From the NCBI RefSeq assembly GCF_001742285.1, contig NZ_MIEK01000013.1, forward strand, positions 1 through 64,000: DNA of 64,000 bases, read 5' to 3'. Below, one piece after another: positions 19,555 through 29,815 of this stretch. Position numbers and translations under genes: made by a program. The notes beneath the pieces were generated by a model. That model made no database searches. It saw only the letters and a list, made by a program, of their open reading frames with translations, and was not told the origin of the DNA. This stretch comes from Enterococcus rivorum. GTDB lineage: Bacteria; Bacillota; Bacilli; Lactobacillales; Enterococcaceae. Every line of letters begins with the position of its first letter. Position 1 is the stretch's first letter.

Positions 19555-19959
19555 ATGTTTGATTGGATTAAGCTGTATTTCATCGCTGCAATAACATTTG
19601 TAGCTTTAGACTTTATTTGGTTGTTATTCATTGCTAGAAAATTGTATCAAGAGCAGTTAGGTGGCTTATTAGGAGAAACCAGAATAGCACCAGCAGTTAT
19701 TTTTTATTTACTTTATTTAGCAGGGATTTTATTTTTTGTTGTAAACCCAGCAATTGAAAAAGAGAGTCTATCTTATGCCATAATGGCAGGTGGTTTTTTA
19801 GGCTTGCTGTGCTATGGAACTTACGATTTGACCAATTTATCAACAATTAAAGATTGGCCAATTCTTGTAACTAGTTTGGACTTAGTTTGGGGAACTTTTG
19901 TAACAGCTTCAACTTCTGGAATTACGTACTTTATAGCACAATGGATAAATGGGAGATAA
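19555..19959 (+). CDS. DUF2177 family membrane protein
   Basis: 134 residues with four membrane segments, at roughly residues 6-27, 44-64, 74-92 and 104-126. Conserved polar residues include the ALDFIWL motif in helix 1 and CYGTYDLTNLSTIKDWP between helices 3 and 4, which identify DUF2177. Function unknown. In Proteobacteria this family occurs with DUF1295 and fatty-acid modifying genes. Here it heads an operon, 3 bp before the DAK2-DegV fusion. Confidence 0.8.
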   Translation: MFDWIKLYFIAAITFVALDFIWLLFIARKLYQEQLGGLLGETRIAPAVIFYLLYLAGILFFVVNPAIEKESLSYAIMAGGFLGLLCYGTYDLTNLSTIKDWPILVTSLDLVWGTFVTASTSGITYFIAQWINGR

Positions 19960-19962
19960 GAA

Positions 19963-21786
19963 ATGATGGAAACTGTCGATACTTCGCAAATGCTTGATGC
20001 TAAGGAATTATTGTTTGCAATTCAAGAGGGTGCTAAACGATTAATTAATGAAAAGCAACAATTAAATCAAATGAATGTTTTCCCTGTACCTGATGGGGAT
20101 ACTGGTAGCAATTTGGCCTCTCTAATGCAAACTATTCTAGAGGAAACAGAAGCCGATTTTTCTTCTGTAAAAAGTATTTTTGAAAAAGTAGCTGATGCCT
20201 CGCTGGTGGGGGCTAGAGGAAATTCAGGAATTATTTTTGCTCAGTATTTAAATGGTATTTATAATCATTTGCTTACATTTGAAGAACCAAATAGTGTACA
20301 GCATTTTATTAAAAGTGCGAAAGCGGCTACTAAAGAAGCATATCAAGCAATTGAAAATCCGGTTGAAGGTACTATGATTACGGTCATTCGAATCTGGTCA
20401 GAAGCGTTGAGTTTAACCTCTGAAAACGAAAACGATAATACGTTGGAAAATATTTTGACCAATGCGTTAAATAAAGCAAAACGAGCAGTTGAAAATACGA
20501 CACGTCAATTAAAAATCCTGCAGCAGAATAAGGTGGTAGATGCCGGTGCAAAAGGTTTCTATTTATTTATCGAAGGATTTACTCAGGCTTTTATAAGTAA
20601 CGAAAAAACAACCTATGTAAGCCTTTCAGAAAAAATGGAGTTAGTTATTCCCACCGAGATTCATCAAAATTCTGAAAAGCCAGTTTTTCGTTATTGTACA
20701 GAAGTTCTCTTAGATGAGGTCTCCTTGTCTAAGGCGGAAATTCAACAAGGATTAGTAAAATTAGGTGATTCAATTATCGTTGCAGTGAATAGAGGGAAGG
20801 CTAGAATTCATATCCATTCCAATCAACCAGAAGATGTACTAAGTTATTTAAGAAAAATTGGCACCCCTTTACAACAAAAAGCAGACGATATGCTTTTACA
20901 GTATGAGGTGAATCAAAAACAGAAACATCCAATTGCACTTGTAACAGATTCTATCGCCGATTTACCAGAAGAATATCTTTTATCTAATCAAATCCATGTC
21001 ATTCCGATGACACTTCTGATTGATTCCACTAGCTATATAGACAAAATAACTTTAAAAAGCAATCAGTTTTTTGAATTAATCAAGAGTAGTCAGGATAAGC
21101 CAACTTCTTCTCAACCAAGTATAAAAACTGTTGAAAATTTATTTTCATTTCTAGAAACACGCTACAAAGAAATTCTAGTTATTACAGTTGCAGATCGGCT
21201 AAGTGGGACGTATCGATCTATAAAAGAAATTGCTAAAAAGCGCGATGGAAAACAAGTAAGGGTTGAAGTGATTGATTCTAAACAAAATTCAGCTGCAGAA
21301 GGATTACTAGTCATGAAGGCAAATGAATGGATAGAAGCGGGTCTTGATTTTGATGCGCTCGTTGACAAAGTTAAAGCACTAAGAAAAAAAATTAGTATCT
21401 TTGTCAGTGTGGATACATTAGAACCTATGATTAATTCAGGGAGAATTCCTCAAACATTAGGGAGAATCGCTGAAAGATTAAGCATAAAACCAATTGTTAG
21501 CTTGGATGAGGCAGGGAATGGAAAGTTAAAAGATTTTACTTTTAGTTTATCAGGAAATGAACGGAAAATAATAAAGAAAATAGCCAAAATTCATCAAGAG
21601 GAGAGTATTTCTAAATACGTAGTCGTTCATGGAGAAGCAAGGGATCGAGCTGAAAAATTTGCTGAGCTAATCAAACAGTCGATTGGTGTCGATCCAACCT
21701 ATATCATGGACATATCAGCGGTTATCGCTATGAGTGCTGGTAAAGGTAGTGTAGCGGTTGCCTTGATTTCTGACGAAGGGGAGTAA
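19963..21786 (+). CDS. DAK2-DegV fusion protein (possible single-chain fatty acid kinase)
   Basis: 607 residues. The N-terminal DhaL/DAK2 domain (residues about 1-200) has the metal/ATP motif [14 protein letters not shown] and [15 protein letters not shown] linker domain follows, then a C-terminal DegV/EDD domain from about residue 325: [26 protein letters not shown] and [12 protein letters not shown], which bind a fatty acyl group in DegV proteins. In the known fatty acid kinase, ATP-binding FakA and lipid-binding FakB are separate proteins; here equivalents are fused. The role as a fatty acid kinase is inferred. It lies with membrane genes of probable lipid function. Confidence 0.85.
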   Translation: MMETVDTSQMLDAKELLFAIQEGAKRLINEKQQLNQMNVFPVPDGDTGSNLASLMQTILEETEADFSSVKSIFEKVADASLVGARGNSGIIFAQYLNGIYNHLLTFEEPNSVQHFIKSAKAATKEAYQAIENPVEGTMITVIRIWSEALSLTSENENDNTLENILTNALNKAKRAVENTTRQLKILQQNKVVDAGAKGFYLFIEGFTQAFISNEKTTYVSLSEKMELVIPTEIHQNSEKPVFRYCTEVLLDEVSLSKAEIQQGLVKLGDSIIVAVNRGKARIHIHSNQPEDVLSYLRKIGTPLQQKADDMLLQYEVNQKQKHPIALVTDSIADLPEEYLLSNQIHVIPMTLLIDSTSYIDKITLKSNQFFELIKSSQDKPTSSQPSIKTVENLFSFLETRYKEILVITVADRLSGTYRSIKEIAKKRDGKQVRVEVIDSKQNSAAEGLLVMKANEWIEAGLDFDALVDKVKALRKKISIFVSVDTLEPMINSGRIPQTLGRIAERLSIKPIVSLDEAGNGKLKDFTFSLSGNERKIIKKIAKIHQEESISKYVVVHGEARDRAEKFAELIKQSIGVDPTYIMDISAVIAMSAGKGSVAVALISDEGE

Positions 21787-21791
21787 TAGTT

Positions 21792-22565
21792 ATGACAATC
21801 ACTTTAATTGCAATCGTTCTATTCATTTATTTCACCGCGTTATTTTTATGGGCACAAGCGCTCCAAAATAACTCTATTGTAGACTTGGCGTGGGGAATTG
21901 GTTTTGTTTTGGTCGCATTTTTAGGTTATTTGGTTATGCCACAAAAAACAACCGTTGCTTCAATAACAGTTTTATTGGTCACTATTTGGGGATTACGCTT
22001 ATTCTTCCATCTAGCGAAGCGCAATATTGGGAAACCCGAGGACTATCGCTATGTGCAAATGAGAAAGCGTTGGGGAAACCATTTTCCTAGACTAAAGGCC
22101 TATTTAAATGTCTTTGTTTTACAAGGAGCATTATTAATGATTGTTTCTATTCCAATTATCCTTGTCACTACAAGTGAAAATAATAAATTCTATTTCTGGA
22201 ATTTTTTAGGTATTTTAGTTTGGTTAGTTGGCTTTTTCTTTGAAGTAATGGGTGACTATCAATTAACGCAATTCAAAAGCAATAAAAATAATAAAGGAAA
22301 GTTATTAACGGAAGGACTCTGGTCACTTACTAGACATCCCAATTATTTTGGCGAAGCGTTAGGATGGTGGGGAATCTATTTACTAACCTTAAATACCACC
22401 CGTAATTTGTGGGGATTTATTGGGCCACTGACGATTACATTACTTTTGCTATTTGTATCGGGGGTTCCTCTACTTGAAAAAAAATACAAAGAACGACCTG
22501 ATTTTATTGAATATGCTAATAAAACACCCAAATTTGTTCCATTTATTGGGAAAAAGGGACTCTAA
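21792..22565 (+). CDS. DUF1295 family membrane protein (steroid reductase/methyltransferase-like fold)
   Basis: 257 residues with about six membrane segments. The C-terminal half carries the family signature [20 protein letters not shown], as in isoprenylcysteine methyltransferase and steroid 5-alpha-reductase-like proteins, where the RHPNY region binds the cofactor. DUF1295 genes are often associated with fatty acid or lipid modification. The substrate is unknown. Six bp after the DAK2-DegV gene, hence co-transcribed. Confidence 0.85.
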   Translation: MTITLIAIVLFIYFTALFLWAQALQNNSIVDLAWGIGFVLVAFLGYLVMPQKTTVASITVLLVTIWGLRLFFHLAKRNIGKPEDYRYVQMRKRWGNHFPRLKAYLNVFVLQGALLMIVSIPIILVTTSENNKFYFWNFLGILVWLVGFFFEVMGDYQLTQFKSNKNNKGKLLTEGLWSLTRHPNYFGEALGWWGIYLLTLNTTRNLWGFIGPLTITLLLLFVSGVPLLEKKYKERPDFIEYANKTPKFVPFIGKKGL

Positions 22566-22583
22566 AAAATGGAGGGGATAGAC

Positions 22584-23396
22584 ATGGATAAAAATAATTC
22601 TGTACTTGCAAAGGCAATCGTGACATTAACATTCATTTTCATGGTTGGAATGAATATGGCAGCGGTACTACTTCCGTTGAATGGAGTAACCACCCAAGCT
22701 GTCTCAGATAAATATGCCAATTTATTTGCACCTGCTGGTTTAACGTTTTCTGTCTGGTCAGTTATTTATCTATTATTAGCACTTTTTGTTTTTTATCAAT
22801 GGAAACCAACAGTAAAAAACTCTGTAATGAAGGATGAAAACTTTTCTAAAAAAATTCGGATTCTTTTTATCATCTCTTCATTACTTAATGGTGTTTGGCT
22901 TGTGGCATGGCAATATTTCCAATTAGAGTTATCTGTTTTAATTATGCTTTGCTTGCTGATTACATTAATTTTGATTAATAATCAATTGGTAAAGGAAACA
23001 TTTAATTTGAAAGAATCTGTTTTTCTGCGTTTACCTTTTAGTGTTTACTTTGGTTGGATCACCGTTGCGACAATTGCTAATATAACAGCTTTATTGGTGA
23101 GTAAAAATATTTCATTTCTTCAAAGTAATCAAGTTTTTTGGACAATCACGATTCTAATTATTGGACTAGTAATTGCCGGTGCGACAATTGTAAAAAATCG
23201 GGATACCGCTTATGGTTTAACTGTTTTTTGGGCTTATTTAGGCATTCTGATTAAGCATTTGTCTTCTACTGGTTGGAATAACAACTATCCTAGTATTATT
23301 TTAACAGTCATCGGTTGCCTCATTGTTCTGTTAGCCCTTTGTGTTTACGGGGGAATCAGAAACCGTAAAAACAGGAAAATACACGAAGTGAAATAA
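22584..23396 (+). CDS. TspO/MBR-like tryptophan-rich sensory family protein
   Basis: About 270 residues, longer than classic TspO (about 160). It has roughly seven membrane segments with FAPAGLTFSVWSVIYLLLA (about 44-62), LLNGVWLVAWQYF and a late LSSTGWNN. TspO proteins bind tetrapyrroles or lipids and act in stress responses; this long form is uncharacterised. Start ATG 22584 follows GGAGGGG; the in-frame ATG at 22569 precedes that site. Last gene of the operon, followed by a strong terminator. Confidence 0.75.
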   Translation: MDKNNSVLAKAIVTLTFIFMVGMNMAAVLLPLNGVTTQAVSDKYANLFAPAGLTFSVWSVIYLLLALFVFYQWKPTVKNSVMKDENFSKKIRILFIISSLLNGVWLVAWQYFQLELSVLIMLCLLITLILINNQLVKETFNLKESVFLRLPFSVYFGWITVATIANITALLVSKNISFLQSNQVFWTITILIIGLVIAGATIVKNRDTAYGLTVFWAYLGILIKHLSSTGWNNNYPSIILTVIGCLIVLLALCVYGGIRNRKNRKIHEVK

Positions 23397-23412
23397 GCAA
23401 TTCATACAAAAT

Positions 23413-23467
23413 AAGAAGAATTTATAAGAATGTTGACAAAACATCATGTAAATTCTTCTTTTTTTAT
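23413..23467 (+). terminator. Terminator of the DUF2177-DAK2/DegV-DUF1295-TspO operon
   Basis: AAGAAGAATTTA (23413-23424) pairs perfectly with TAAATTCTTCTT (23449-23460), followed by T residues. An inner TGTT/AACA pairing extends it. Confidence 0.88.
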
Positions 23468-23479
23468 TTTGTTCCATGT

Positions 23480-24430
23480 TTAGTTAAGTCCATTAATGAA
23501 AACTAATAATAACGGAATATAAAATAAGTACCCTAAAATACTGTAGCCTAGACTGGAGGCTGCAAATTCTTCATCAGCTTGGTAGTTACGAGCAAGAATA
23601 GGGACAGAGTTTTGAATAGGCATAGCCGATTGGACAATGAAAACGTGAAGCATCATTTCTGGAATTTGAATTATTTGCCCTAAAAGCCAGACAATTAGTG
23701 GGGAAATCAAATAACGTCCTAACAAAACACCGACAATATCTTTATTTAATCTTAAATTCCTAATTCCGATTTGATAGACGATAATACCAATCACAAACAT
23801 GGAGAGAGGGGTTGTTAAATGACCAAGATAGCTAGAAAAAGAGCGTAAAAATAACGGAAGAGGGATTTCTAGTAGCATCCAAATTAGTCCAATCACAAAA
23901 CCAAGAATTGCAGGAGAAATAATCTTTTTTAGCGCAGTCACTGGATGAAATCTAACTTTAGCACTTTCATAAACTGAGCTGTCTTTTGCAATCATATAAA
24001 TGCCAATCGTCCAAAAAAAAGTCGTGTTTATAATGTAATAAAGTAGAACATAAGGAACAGAAATTTCACCGAAAATAGCTAAATTGATAGGTAATCCAAT
24101 AAAAATAGTATTTGAACAAGTGAACATCGTCGAGAAAGTTCCTTTTCTACCTTTTTTTACATGAGTAAACTTGCTGTAAAGAAGACTGAATATAAAAGTA
24201 ATTCCCATTGATAAGATAGGAATCAACATCCCTTGAAATAAATTTAAAAATTCAGATTTAGAAAATTTTTCAGTCATATTTAAAAACATACTGAAAGGTA
24301 AGGCGAGATTGAGTACTAGTTTAGAGAAAACATCCGCTATTTGATTGCTAAACCATTGTTTATAGCTTAGCCAATAGCCGATAAACATTAAAAAGAAAAT
24401 AACAAAAATATTTAAATAAGCGTCTAGCAT
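23480..24430 (-). CDS. AEC family transporter (auxin efflux carrier/malate permease-like)
   Basis: 316 residues with about ten membrane segments in two halves, the AEC fold. Visible elements are LNLALPFSMFLNM in the first half and IVQSAMPIQNSVPILARNY in the second, the paired helix-break regions. Bacterial members move malate, malonate or related organic acids. Monocistronic, convergent with the TspO operon. Substrate not determinable here. Confidence 0.85.
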   Translation of the reverse strand: MLDAYLNIFVIFFLMFIGYWLSYKQWFSNQIADVFSKLVLNLALPFSMFLNMTEKFSKSEFLNLFQGMLIPILSMGITFIFSLLYSKFTHVKKGRKGTFSTMFTCSNTIFIGLPINLAIFGEISVPYVLLYYIINTTFFWTIGIYMIAKDSSVYESAKVRFHPVTALKKIISPAILGFVIGLIWMLLEIPLPLFLRSFSSYLGHLTTPLSMFVIGIIVYQIGIRNLRLNKDIVGVLLGRYLISPLIVWLLGQIIQIPEMMLHVFIVQSAMPIQNSVPILARNYQADEEFAASSLGYSILGYLFYIPLLLVFINGLN

Positions 24431-24540
24431 AAATACACCCCATTCTGAGAGATATCTGATTATTCTAATAGAAACTATGATTTTAAAAATAGTAGTTTAC
24501 TAGTAAATGTTTAGATGAGAGCACGTTACCAACGAAAAAA

Positions 24541-24584
24541 CATACCTTCAAGATTGTTAAAATCCGAAGGTATGTTTTAAATGG
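24541..24584 (-). terminator. Terminator downstream of yidC
   Basis: CATACCTTC (24541-24549) pairs with GAAGGTATG (24576-24584). On the minus strand the stem is followed by a T-run. Confidence 0.75.
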
Positions 24585-24602
24585 ATTAGTCATCCTAAAA
24601 AA

Positions 24603-25523
24603 TTATTTTCTATTTTGTTTTCCAGCATTGCGCCCCTTTTTAGAAACAGGAGTTGATTGCTTGATTTTTGTTTCTGCTTTTGGTGTTACATCTTTACGAG
24701 GTGTAACCACTTGTTTTGGTGGGTTTTTCTTAAATTCTTCAGCCACTTGCACTTTGATTCTAGGTCTCAGTAGGATATTCATGATAAGTGTTTGGATGCA
24801 AGAGAAAATACCGCCGACTACCCAATACAAAGTAACTCCTGCTGGTGAACTAAGGGACATAAAAACAATCATTAGTGGGGAAACAATCAACATTGATTTC
24901 ATTGTTTTCTTTTGTTCTTCAGGAATTCCAATCGTTGAAAGATATCCTTGTCCTAGATAGGCTACTCCAGCTAAAATAACCAGAATAATACTTGGAGATC
25001 CTAGATTCATCCCTAAAAACGTTGCTTCAGAAATCCCAGGAGTATATTTCGCTGCAAAAAATAGCGCAGAGAAAACTGGCATTTGGATAAGGAGTGGTAA
25101 ACACCCGATACCGCCCATCATACTCATATTGTTGTCTTTGTACACTTGTTGTAATTCAGCTTGAGCTTGCATTTGTTCCTCTTGAGATGTTGCTGCTTTT
25201 AATTTCGCTTGAGCTGCATCTAATTGAGGTTTAATCACTTGCATTTTTTCAGTTTGAATTAAACTTTTTTTCGACTGATGTAAGCCTAAAGGTAAAATGA
25301 TTAGTCGGACAATAATCGTAATAAAGATGATCGCCCATCCGTAATTCCAATTGAAATTATCAACCAGATACGTAATCGCATTACCTGTTGGTTTGACTAA
25401 GAAATTATAAACAAACCCTTCGCCGGTTGGTTGGCCATTTTTTCCAGTTTTGACACAGCCAGATAAAAATAGTAATAACGTAAATAGACCAGAACTTAAT
25501 AGCCACTTATTTAATTTTCTCAT
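24603..25523 (-). CDS. yidC: Membrane protein insertase YidC/Oxa1 (lipoprotein form)
   Basis: About 306 residues. A lipoprotein signal ends at Cys23 (LFLSGC), followed by the Oxa1 core with five membrane segments; GWAIIFITIIVRLIILPLG carries the conserved groove arginine, and MGGIGCLPLLIQMPVFSALFF is typical. The C-terminal tail is basic, as in YidC2-type proteins that bind ribosomes. Inserts membrane proteins with or without Sec. ATG 25523 follows AAAGGA; the longer frame to 25556 is not preferred. acyP lies just upstream on the same strand. Confidence 0.92.
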   Translation of the reverse strand: MRKLNKWLLSSGLFTLLLFLSGCVKTGKNGQPTGEGFVYNFLVKPTGNAITYLVDNFNWNYGWAIIFITIIVRLIILPLGLHQSKKSLIQTEKMQVIKPQLDAAQAKLKAATSQEEQMQAQAELQQVYKDNNMSMMGGIGCLPLLIQMPVFSALFFAAKYTPGISEATFLGMNLGSPSIILVILAGVAYLGQGYLSTIGIPEEQKKTMKSMLIVSPLMIVFMSLSSPAGVTLYWVVGGIFSCIQTLIMNILLRPRIKVQVAEEFKKNPPKQVVTPRKDVTPKAETKIKQSTPVSKKGRNAGKQNRK

Positions 25524-25633
25524 GTAATTCGTCCTTTTTATTAAAAATTTGCACAATGTTAACTATACTTGAAAAAGTCTTACTTTTCAATCATAAATCA
25601 AAAGATTCCAGCCTAAGATTCATAGATAACATG

Positions 25634-25909
25634 CTAATTTGTTACTGAAAATTTCTTATATACTTCCATTAGAGGATATTCTTGAATGTCTACATAAGTT
25701 ACTCTACCCATTGGACTAGGAGATTCTTTTACTTTTTGAATAAACAGGGTCATGGCTTCGTCCGTTCCAATTGCTTCAATAGAAACGGAACCATCATCTT
25801 CGTTGCGAACGGTTCCCTTAATTTCAAGCTCATCTGCAACCATCTTTGTCATATAACGAAAACCAACACCTTGGACTCTTCCTTGAACATTCATGCGTAC
25901 TTTTCTCAT
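25634..25909 (-). CDS. acyP: Acylphosphatase
   Basis: Hydrolyses carboxyl-phosphate bonds such as acetyl phosphate. 91 residues. The phosphate-binding loop GRVQGVGFRYMT with its catalytic arginine and the catalytic asparagine in GTVRNEDDGSV are intact. GAGGTG ribosome site. Divergent from the SpoU methylase gene, a common arrangement in Lactobacillales. Confidence 0.93.
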   Translation of the reverse strand: MRKVRMNVQGRVQGVGFRYMTKMVADELEIKGTVRNEDDGSVSIEAIGTDEAMTLFIQKVKESPSPMGRVTYVDIQEYPLMEVYKKFSVTN

Positions 25910-25987
25910 GTTAACACCTCTTTATATTCATTGTTAAAGTAATGATAGCGATTTTTTCAGGATATGGCAAATATTCTTTTAAATTAG

Positions 25988-26014
25988 TTGAAATGGTATG
26001 AAAAATGATATAAT
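25988..26014 (+). promoter_or_regulatory. Promoter of the SpoU methylase gene
   Basis: TTGAAA (25988-25993) and TATAAT (26009-26014) with TG at 26006-26007 as an extended -10. The 15-nt spacer is short, which the extended -10 would offset. Confidence 0.55.
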
Positions 26015-26032
26015 ACAAAACGAGGTGTAATT

Positions 26033-26797
26033 ATGAAAGAAATTTTATCAAGTAAGAATCCATTAATTAAAGAAATAAAAAAACTTCACAAAAAAAAGGC
26101 GCGAGACGAAAAAAAACAATACGTAATAGAAGGTTTCCACTTAATTGAAGAAGCGAAGAATTCAGGGGCAATTATCGAATGGATACTATTTAATCAACGG
26201 GGACAAGCAGAATGGGCAAACTGGTTAGAAACGTGCGACCCAGAAAAATTAATTTTTGTTAGTGATGAAGTATTAAATAGCCTGTCAGATTTGCCAACGC
26301 CCCAAGGTATTTTAGCTGTTATTAACAAGAATGAAGCAGACCATTTAGCGGAATTCCGTGGAGGATGGTTGCTTTTGGATAATGTTCAAGATCCTGGGAA
26401 TGTAGGCACTATGATTCGAACAGCGGATGCTGCTGGCTTAGCCGGTGTGATAATTGGAGAAGGATCCGCCGACATTTATAGTACTAAAGTGCTTAGAGCT
26501 ATGCAGGGTAGTAATTATCATCTTCCTGTTATTCATGGAAATCTAGCAGACATTCTTCAACAGTTTATTCAAAATCAGATTCCTATTTATGGGACAGAGC
26601 TAAATGAGCAGGCTGTTGATTATTTAAAAGTGAACAAAGCTGAGAATTATGGACTCATTATGGGAAATGAAGGACAGGGTGTGTCAGCGACTCTTTTGGC
26701 ACAAACGACTCAAAATATTTATATCCCAATTAGAGGGCAAGCGGAGTCTCTAAATGTCGCTGTCGCAGCAGGGATTTTGATGTATCATTTATCTTAA
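26033..26797 (+). CDS. SpoU/TrmH family RNA 2'-O-methyltransferase
   Basis: 254 residues. An N-terminal substrate-binding domain (about 1-100) is followed by a SPOUT knot domain with the three motifs LLLDNVQDPGNVGTMIRTADA-type motif I, GLIMGNEGQGVS motif II and IPIRGQAESLNVAVAAGI motif III. It resembles YsgA/RlmB-like rRNA guanosine or uridine methylases; the exact target nucleotide is not readable. Confidence 0.88.
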   Translation: MKEILSSKNPLIKEIKKLHKKKARDEKKQYVIEGFHLIEEAKNSGAIIEWILFNQRGQAEWANWLETCDPEKLIFVSDEVLNSLSDLPTPQGILAVINKNEADHLAEFRGGWLLLDNVQDPGNVGTMIRTADAAGLAGVIIGEGSADIYSTKVLRAMQGSNYHLPVIHGNLADILQQFIQNQIPIYGTELNEQAVDYLKVNKAENYGLIMGNEGQGVSATLLAQTTQNIYIPIRGQAESLNVAVAAGILMYHLS

Positions 26798-26853
26798 AAA
26801 GAAATCATTCACCGTTGTTTTAACAGCTATTCTCAGAATGTAATGAAATTTTA

Positions 26854-26882
26854 TTGAATTTATTTAAGTTATGTTGTATACT
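26854..26882 (+). promoter_or_regulatory. Promoter of rpsB
   Basis: TTGAAT (26854-26859), exactly 17-nt spacer and TATACT (26877-26882). Confidence 0.7.
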
Positions 26883-26888
26883 ATCAAA

Positions 26889-27008
26889 GGTGCTGCTCTT
26901 TAGAACAGTATCAAATCCACATCCTTGTTTGATTTATAAGGCGGTGCTACTATTAGTAGTTCCTTGTAGAGTTGAAAACGGGAGAGGGAACAAATAAAAA
27001 CCAATTGG
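26889..27008 (+). promoter_or_regulatory. rpsB 5' leader, probable S2 autoregulatory RNA
   Basis: The transcript has a long leader with hairpins ATCAAA/TTTGAT and CTACT/AGTAG before the ribosome site. Ribosomal protein S2 leaders that bind S2 are known in several bacteria; assignment here is by position and foldability only. Confidence 0.35.
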
Positions 27009-27020
27009 AGGAAACAAAAA

Positions 27021-27806
27021 ATGGCAGTAATTTCTATGAAACAATTACTAGAAGCCGGCGTACACTTTGGACACCAAACACGTCGCTGGAACCCAAAAAT
27101 GAAGAAATATATCTTCACAGAAAGAAACGGAATCTATATCATTGATTTGCAAAAAACAGTGAAATTAGTAGATTCAGCTTATGAATACATGAAAAATGTT
27201 GCTGAAGATGGCGGCGTTGCTTTATTCGTAGGAACTAAAAAACAAGCACAAGAAGCGATCAAAGACGAAGCGATTCGTTCAGGTCAATACTATGTAAACC
27301 ACCGTTGGTTAGGTGGAACTTTAACAAACTGGGATACAATCCAAAAACGTATTAAACGTTTGAAAGATATTAATAAAATGGAAGAAGATGGAACATTTGA
27401 TGTTCTTCCCAAAAAAGAAGTTGTTGGTTTAAACAAACAACGTGAACGTCTTGAAAAATTCTTAGGTGGTATCGCTGATATGCCTAGAATTCCAGATGTA
27501 ATGTACATTGTTGATCCTCGTAAAGAGCGTATTGCTGTTCAAGAAGCTCAAAAATTGAACATCCCAATCGTTGCGATGGTTGATACAAACTGCGATCCAG
27601 ACGAAATTGATGTAGTAATCCCTTCAAATGATGATGCGATTCGTGCTGTGAAATTAATCACTGCTAAAATGGCTGATGCGTTTATCGAAGGTAATCAAGG
27701 TGAAGACCAAGCTGTAGAAGAAATTTTTGTTGAAGCAGCTCCAGAAGCGGCAACTTCTATTGAAGAAATCGTTGATGTAGTTGAAGGCGACAACGCAGCT
27801 GAATAA
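27021..27806 (+). CDS. rpsB: 30S ribosomal protein S2
   Basis: 261 residues. The N terminus [21 protein letters not shown] and the [11 protein letters not shown] and [20 protein letters not shown] segments are diagnostic. The C-terminal tail after about residue 225 is acidic, as in other enterococci. GGAGGAA ribosome site. Leads rpsB-tsf, with an attenuator-like hairpin before tsf. Confidence 0.98.
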   Translation: MAVISMKQLLEAGVHFGHQTRRWNPKMKKYIFTERNGIYIIDLQKTVKLVDSAYEYMKNVAEDGGVALFVGTKKQAQEAIKDEAIRSGQYYVNHRWLGGTLTNWDTIQKRIKRLKDINKMEEDGTFDVLPKKEVVGLNKQRERLEKFLGGIADMPRIPDVMYIVDPRKERIAVQEAQKLNIPIVAMVDTNCDPDEIDVVIPSNDDAIRAVKLITAKMADAFIEGNQGEDQAVEEIFVEAAPEAATSIEEIVDVVEGDNAAE

Positions 27807-27856
27807 GTCAATTAAAGTTAGACAGAGTATTATCTAACGAGTGATTAAAACATTAG

Positions 27857-27913
27857 AGCTGTCTTGAAGGCTAGGCGAAAAAAAGCCTGTTATACCTTTG
27901 AGATAGCTTTTTT
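27857..27913 (+). terminator. Terminator/attenuator between rpsB and tsf
   Basis: A 14-bp stem with G-U pairs (27857-27870 with 27895-27908) encloses an AGGCT...AGCCT inner helix and is followed by a T-run to 27913. It would reduce read-through into tsf. Confidence 0.75.
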
Positions 27914-27954
27914 AAAAACAAATACGTGAATACAAATTAGGAGGACCTATAAAA

Positions 27955-28836
27955 ATGGCAGATATTTCAGCTAAATTGGTTAAAAAATTACGCGACATGA
28001 CTGGTGTCGGCATGATGGATGCAAAAAGAGCATTAGTAGAAGTTGAGGGAGATATTGATAAAGCAGTAGATCACCTTCGTGAAAAAGGAATGGCAAAAGC
28101 TGCGAAGAAAAACGATCGTGTTGCAGCTGAAGGTTTAGCAAATGTTGCTTCAAACGGCAATTTTGCAGCTATCGTTGAAATTAACTCAGAAACAGATTTT
28201 GTTTCTAAAAACGAAATGTTCCAAGAATTAGTGAAAAAAATTGCAACTGAAATTGCAACAAATAAACCTAAAACAATGGAAGAAGCTTTAGCATTAAAAA
28301 CTGACAAGGGAACTCTTGAAAGTGAATTAATTGAAGCGACAACTGTTATTGGAGAAAAAATCAATTTCCGTCGTTTTGAATTAGTTAAAAAAGACGATAA
28401 TGCAGCGTTTGGTGCTTATTTACACATGGGCGGTCGTATTGCTGTACTAACTGTCTTAGAAGGTACAACAGATGAAGAAGTTGCGAAAGATGTAGCAATG
28501 CATGTTGCAGCAATCAATCCTCGTTATGTTAATGATGCGCAAATTCCTCAAGAAGAATTAGCACATGAAGAATCAGTACTTAAAGAACAAGCATTGAATG
28601 AAGGAAAACCAGCAAATATCGTTGATAAAATGGTTGCTGGTCGTATGAACAAGTTTAAAGCTGAAATTTCTTTAGTAGATCAACCATTTGTTAAAGATCC
28701 AGATATGACTGTTCAAAAATATGTTGCTTCTAAAGGTGCGACAGTTAAATCATTCATCCGTTTTGAAGTGGGCGAAGGAATTGAAAAACGTGAAGACAAC
28801 TTTGTTGATGAAGTAATGAGTCAAGTTAAAAAATAG
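27955..28836 (+). CDS. tsf: Elongation factor Ts
   Basis: Nucleotide exchange factor for EF-Tu. 293 residues. The N-terminal UBA-like domain reads [22 protein letters not shown], and the conserved [15 protein letters not shown] and [10 protein letters not shown] segments follow. Ribosome site GGAGG. Followed by a terminator, separating it from pyrH. Confidence 0.98.
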   Translation: MADISAKLVKKLRDMTGVGMMDAKRALVEVEGDIDKAVDHLREKGMAKAAKKNDRVAAEGLANVASNGNFAAIVEINSETDFVSKNEMFQELVKKIATEIATNKPKTMEEALALKTDKGTLESELIEATTVIGEKINFRRFELVKKDDNAAFGAYLHMGGRIAVLTVLEGTTDEEVAKDVAMHVAAINPRYVNDAQIPQEELAHEESVLKEQALNEGKPANIVDKMVAGRMNKFKAEISLVDQPFVKDPDMTVQKYVASKGATVKSFIRFEVGEGIEKREDNFVDEVMSQVKK

Positions 28837-28977
28837 TCTTTAAATAGTTGGTATGAAAAATGAAAGGATTTCTATTTTTGATAGAGTAGCTTACTTTTAC
28901 ACTATTAGAAAGAGAAATTTGGAGAGGAAAATCTTTAAAAAGATTGAACCTTCAAGAATTTCTATTTCTTACCTAAT

Positions 28978-29008
28978 GGGAACGCAATAAAATGCGCTCC
29001 CTTTTTTT
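28978..29008 (+). terminator. Terminator of tsf
   Basis: GGGAACGCA pairs with TGCGCTCCC (one mismatch) at 28978-29001 and is followed by seven T residues. Confidence 0.88.
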
Positions 29009-29089
29009 AGGCAATATGCATAAATTACTGGCAGAATTACTTTCTTATGATAAAATGATTTTAGAGAATTGATGGAGGGAACTAAAAAA

Positions 29090-29812
29090 ATGGTAAAACC
29101 TAAATATCAACGTGTTGTATTAAAGCTAAGTGGAGAAGCTTTAGCTGGAGATGAAGGATTTGGAATTAAACCTCCTGTGATCAAAGAGATTGTTGAAGAA
29201 ATTAAAGAAGTTCATGAACTAGGAATTGAAATGGCTATTGTTGTCGGTGGTGGAAACATCTGGCGCGGACAAATTGGTGCGCAAATGGGAATGGAACGCG
29301 CTCAAGCAGACTACATGGGGATGCTGGCAACAGTAATGAACGCTTTAGCTTTACAAGACACTCTGGAAAATTTAGGTGTACCAACTAGAGTGCAAACCTC
29401 TATTGATATGCGCCAAATTGCAGAACCATATATCCGTCGTCGTGCAGAACGTCACTTAGAAAAAGGGCGTATCGTTATTTTTGCAGCTGGTACTGGAAAT
29501 CCTTATTTTTCAACAGATACTACTGCAGCATTACGTGCGGCTGAAGTAGATGCCGATGTTATTTTAATGGCAAAAAATAATGTAGATGGTGTTTATTCTG
29601 CAGATCCTAAATTGGATTCAAGTGCAGTCAAATTCGAAGAACTAACACATATGGATGTTATCTCTAAAGGGTTACAAGTAATGGACTCAACAGCAAGTTC
29701 ATTAAGCATGGATAACGATATTCCGTTAGTTGTATTTAACTTAAACGAAAAAGGCAACATCCGCCGAGCTTGTCTTGGTGAGAATATTGGAACAACTGTT
29801 AGGGGGAAATAG
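29090..29812 (+). CDS. pyrH: UMP kinase
   Basis: Phosphorylates UMP to UDP, an amino-acid-kinase-fold hexamer regulated by GTP/UTP. About 240 residues. [22 protein letters not shown] and [17 protein letters not shown] are present. ATG 29090 follows GGAGGG (29074-29079); the in-frame TTG at 29069 is upstream of it. Three bp before frr, hence co-transcribed. Confidence 0.97.
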   Translation: MVKPKYQRVVLKLSGEALAGDEGFGIKPPVIKEIVEEIKEVHELGIEMAIVVGGGNIWRGQIGAQMGMERAQADYMGMLATVMNALALQDTLENLGVPTRVQTSIDMRQIAEPYIRRRAERHLEKGRIVIFAAGTGNPYFSTDTTAALRAAEVDADVILMAKNNVDGVYSADPKLDSSAVKFEELTHMDVISKGLQVMDSTASSLSMDNDIPLVVFNLNEKGNIRRACLGENIGTTVRGK

Positions 29813-29815
29813 AAA

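Noticed and set aside
24628-24960. 110-residue plus-strand ORF inside yidC
   Set aside because: Lies wholly antisense to the conserved YidC coding sequence and has no ribosome site.
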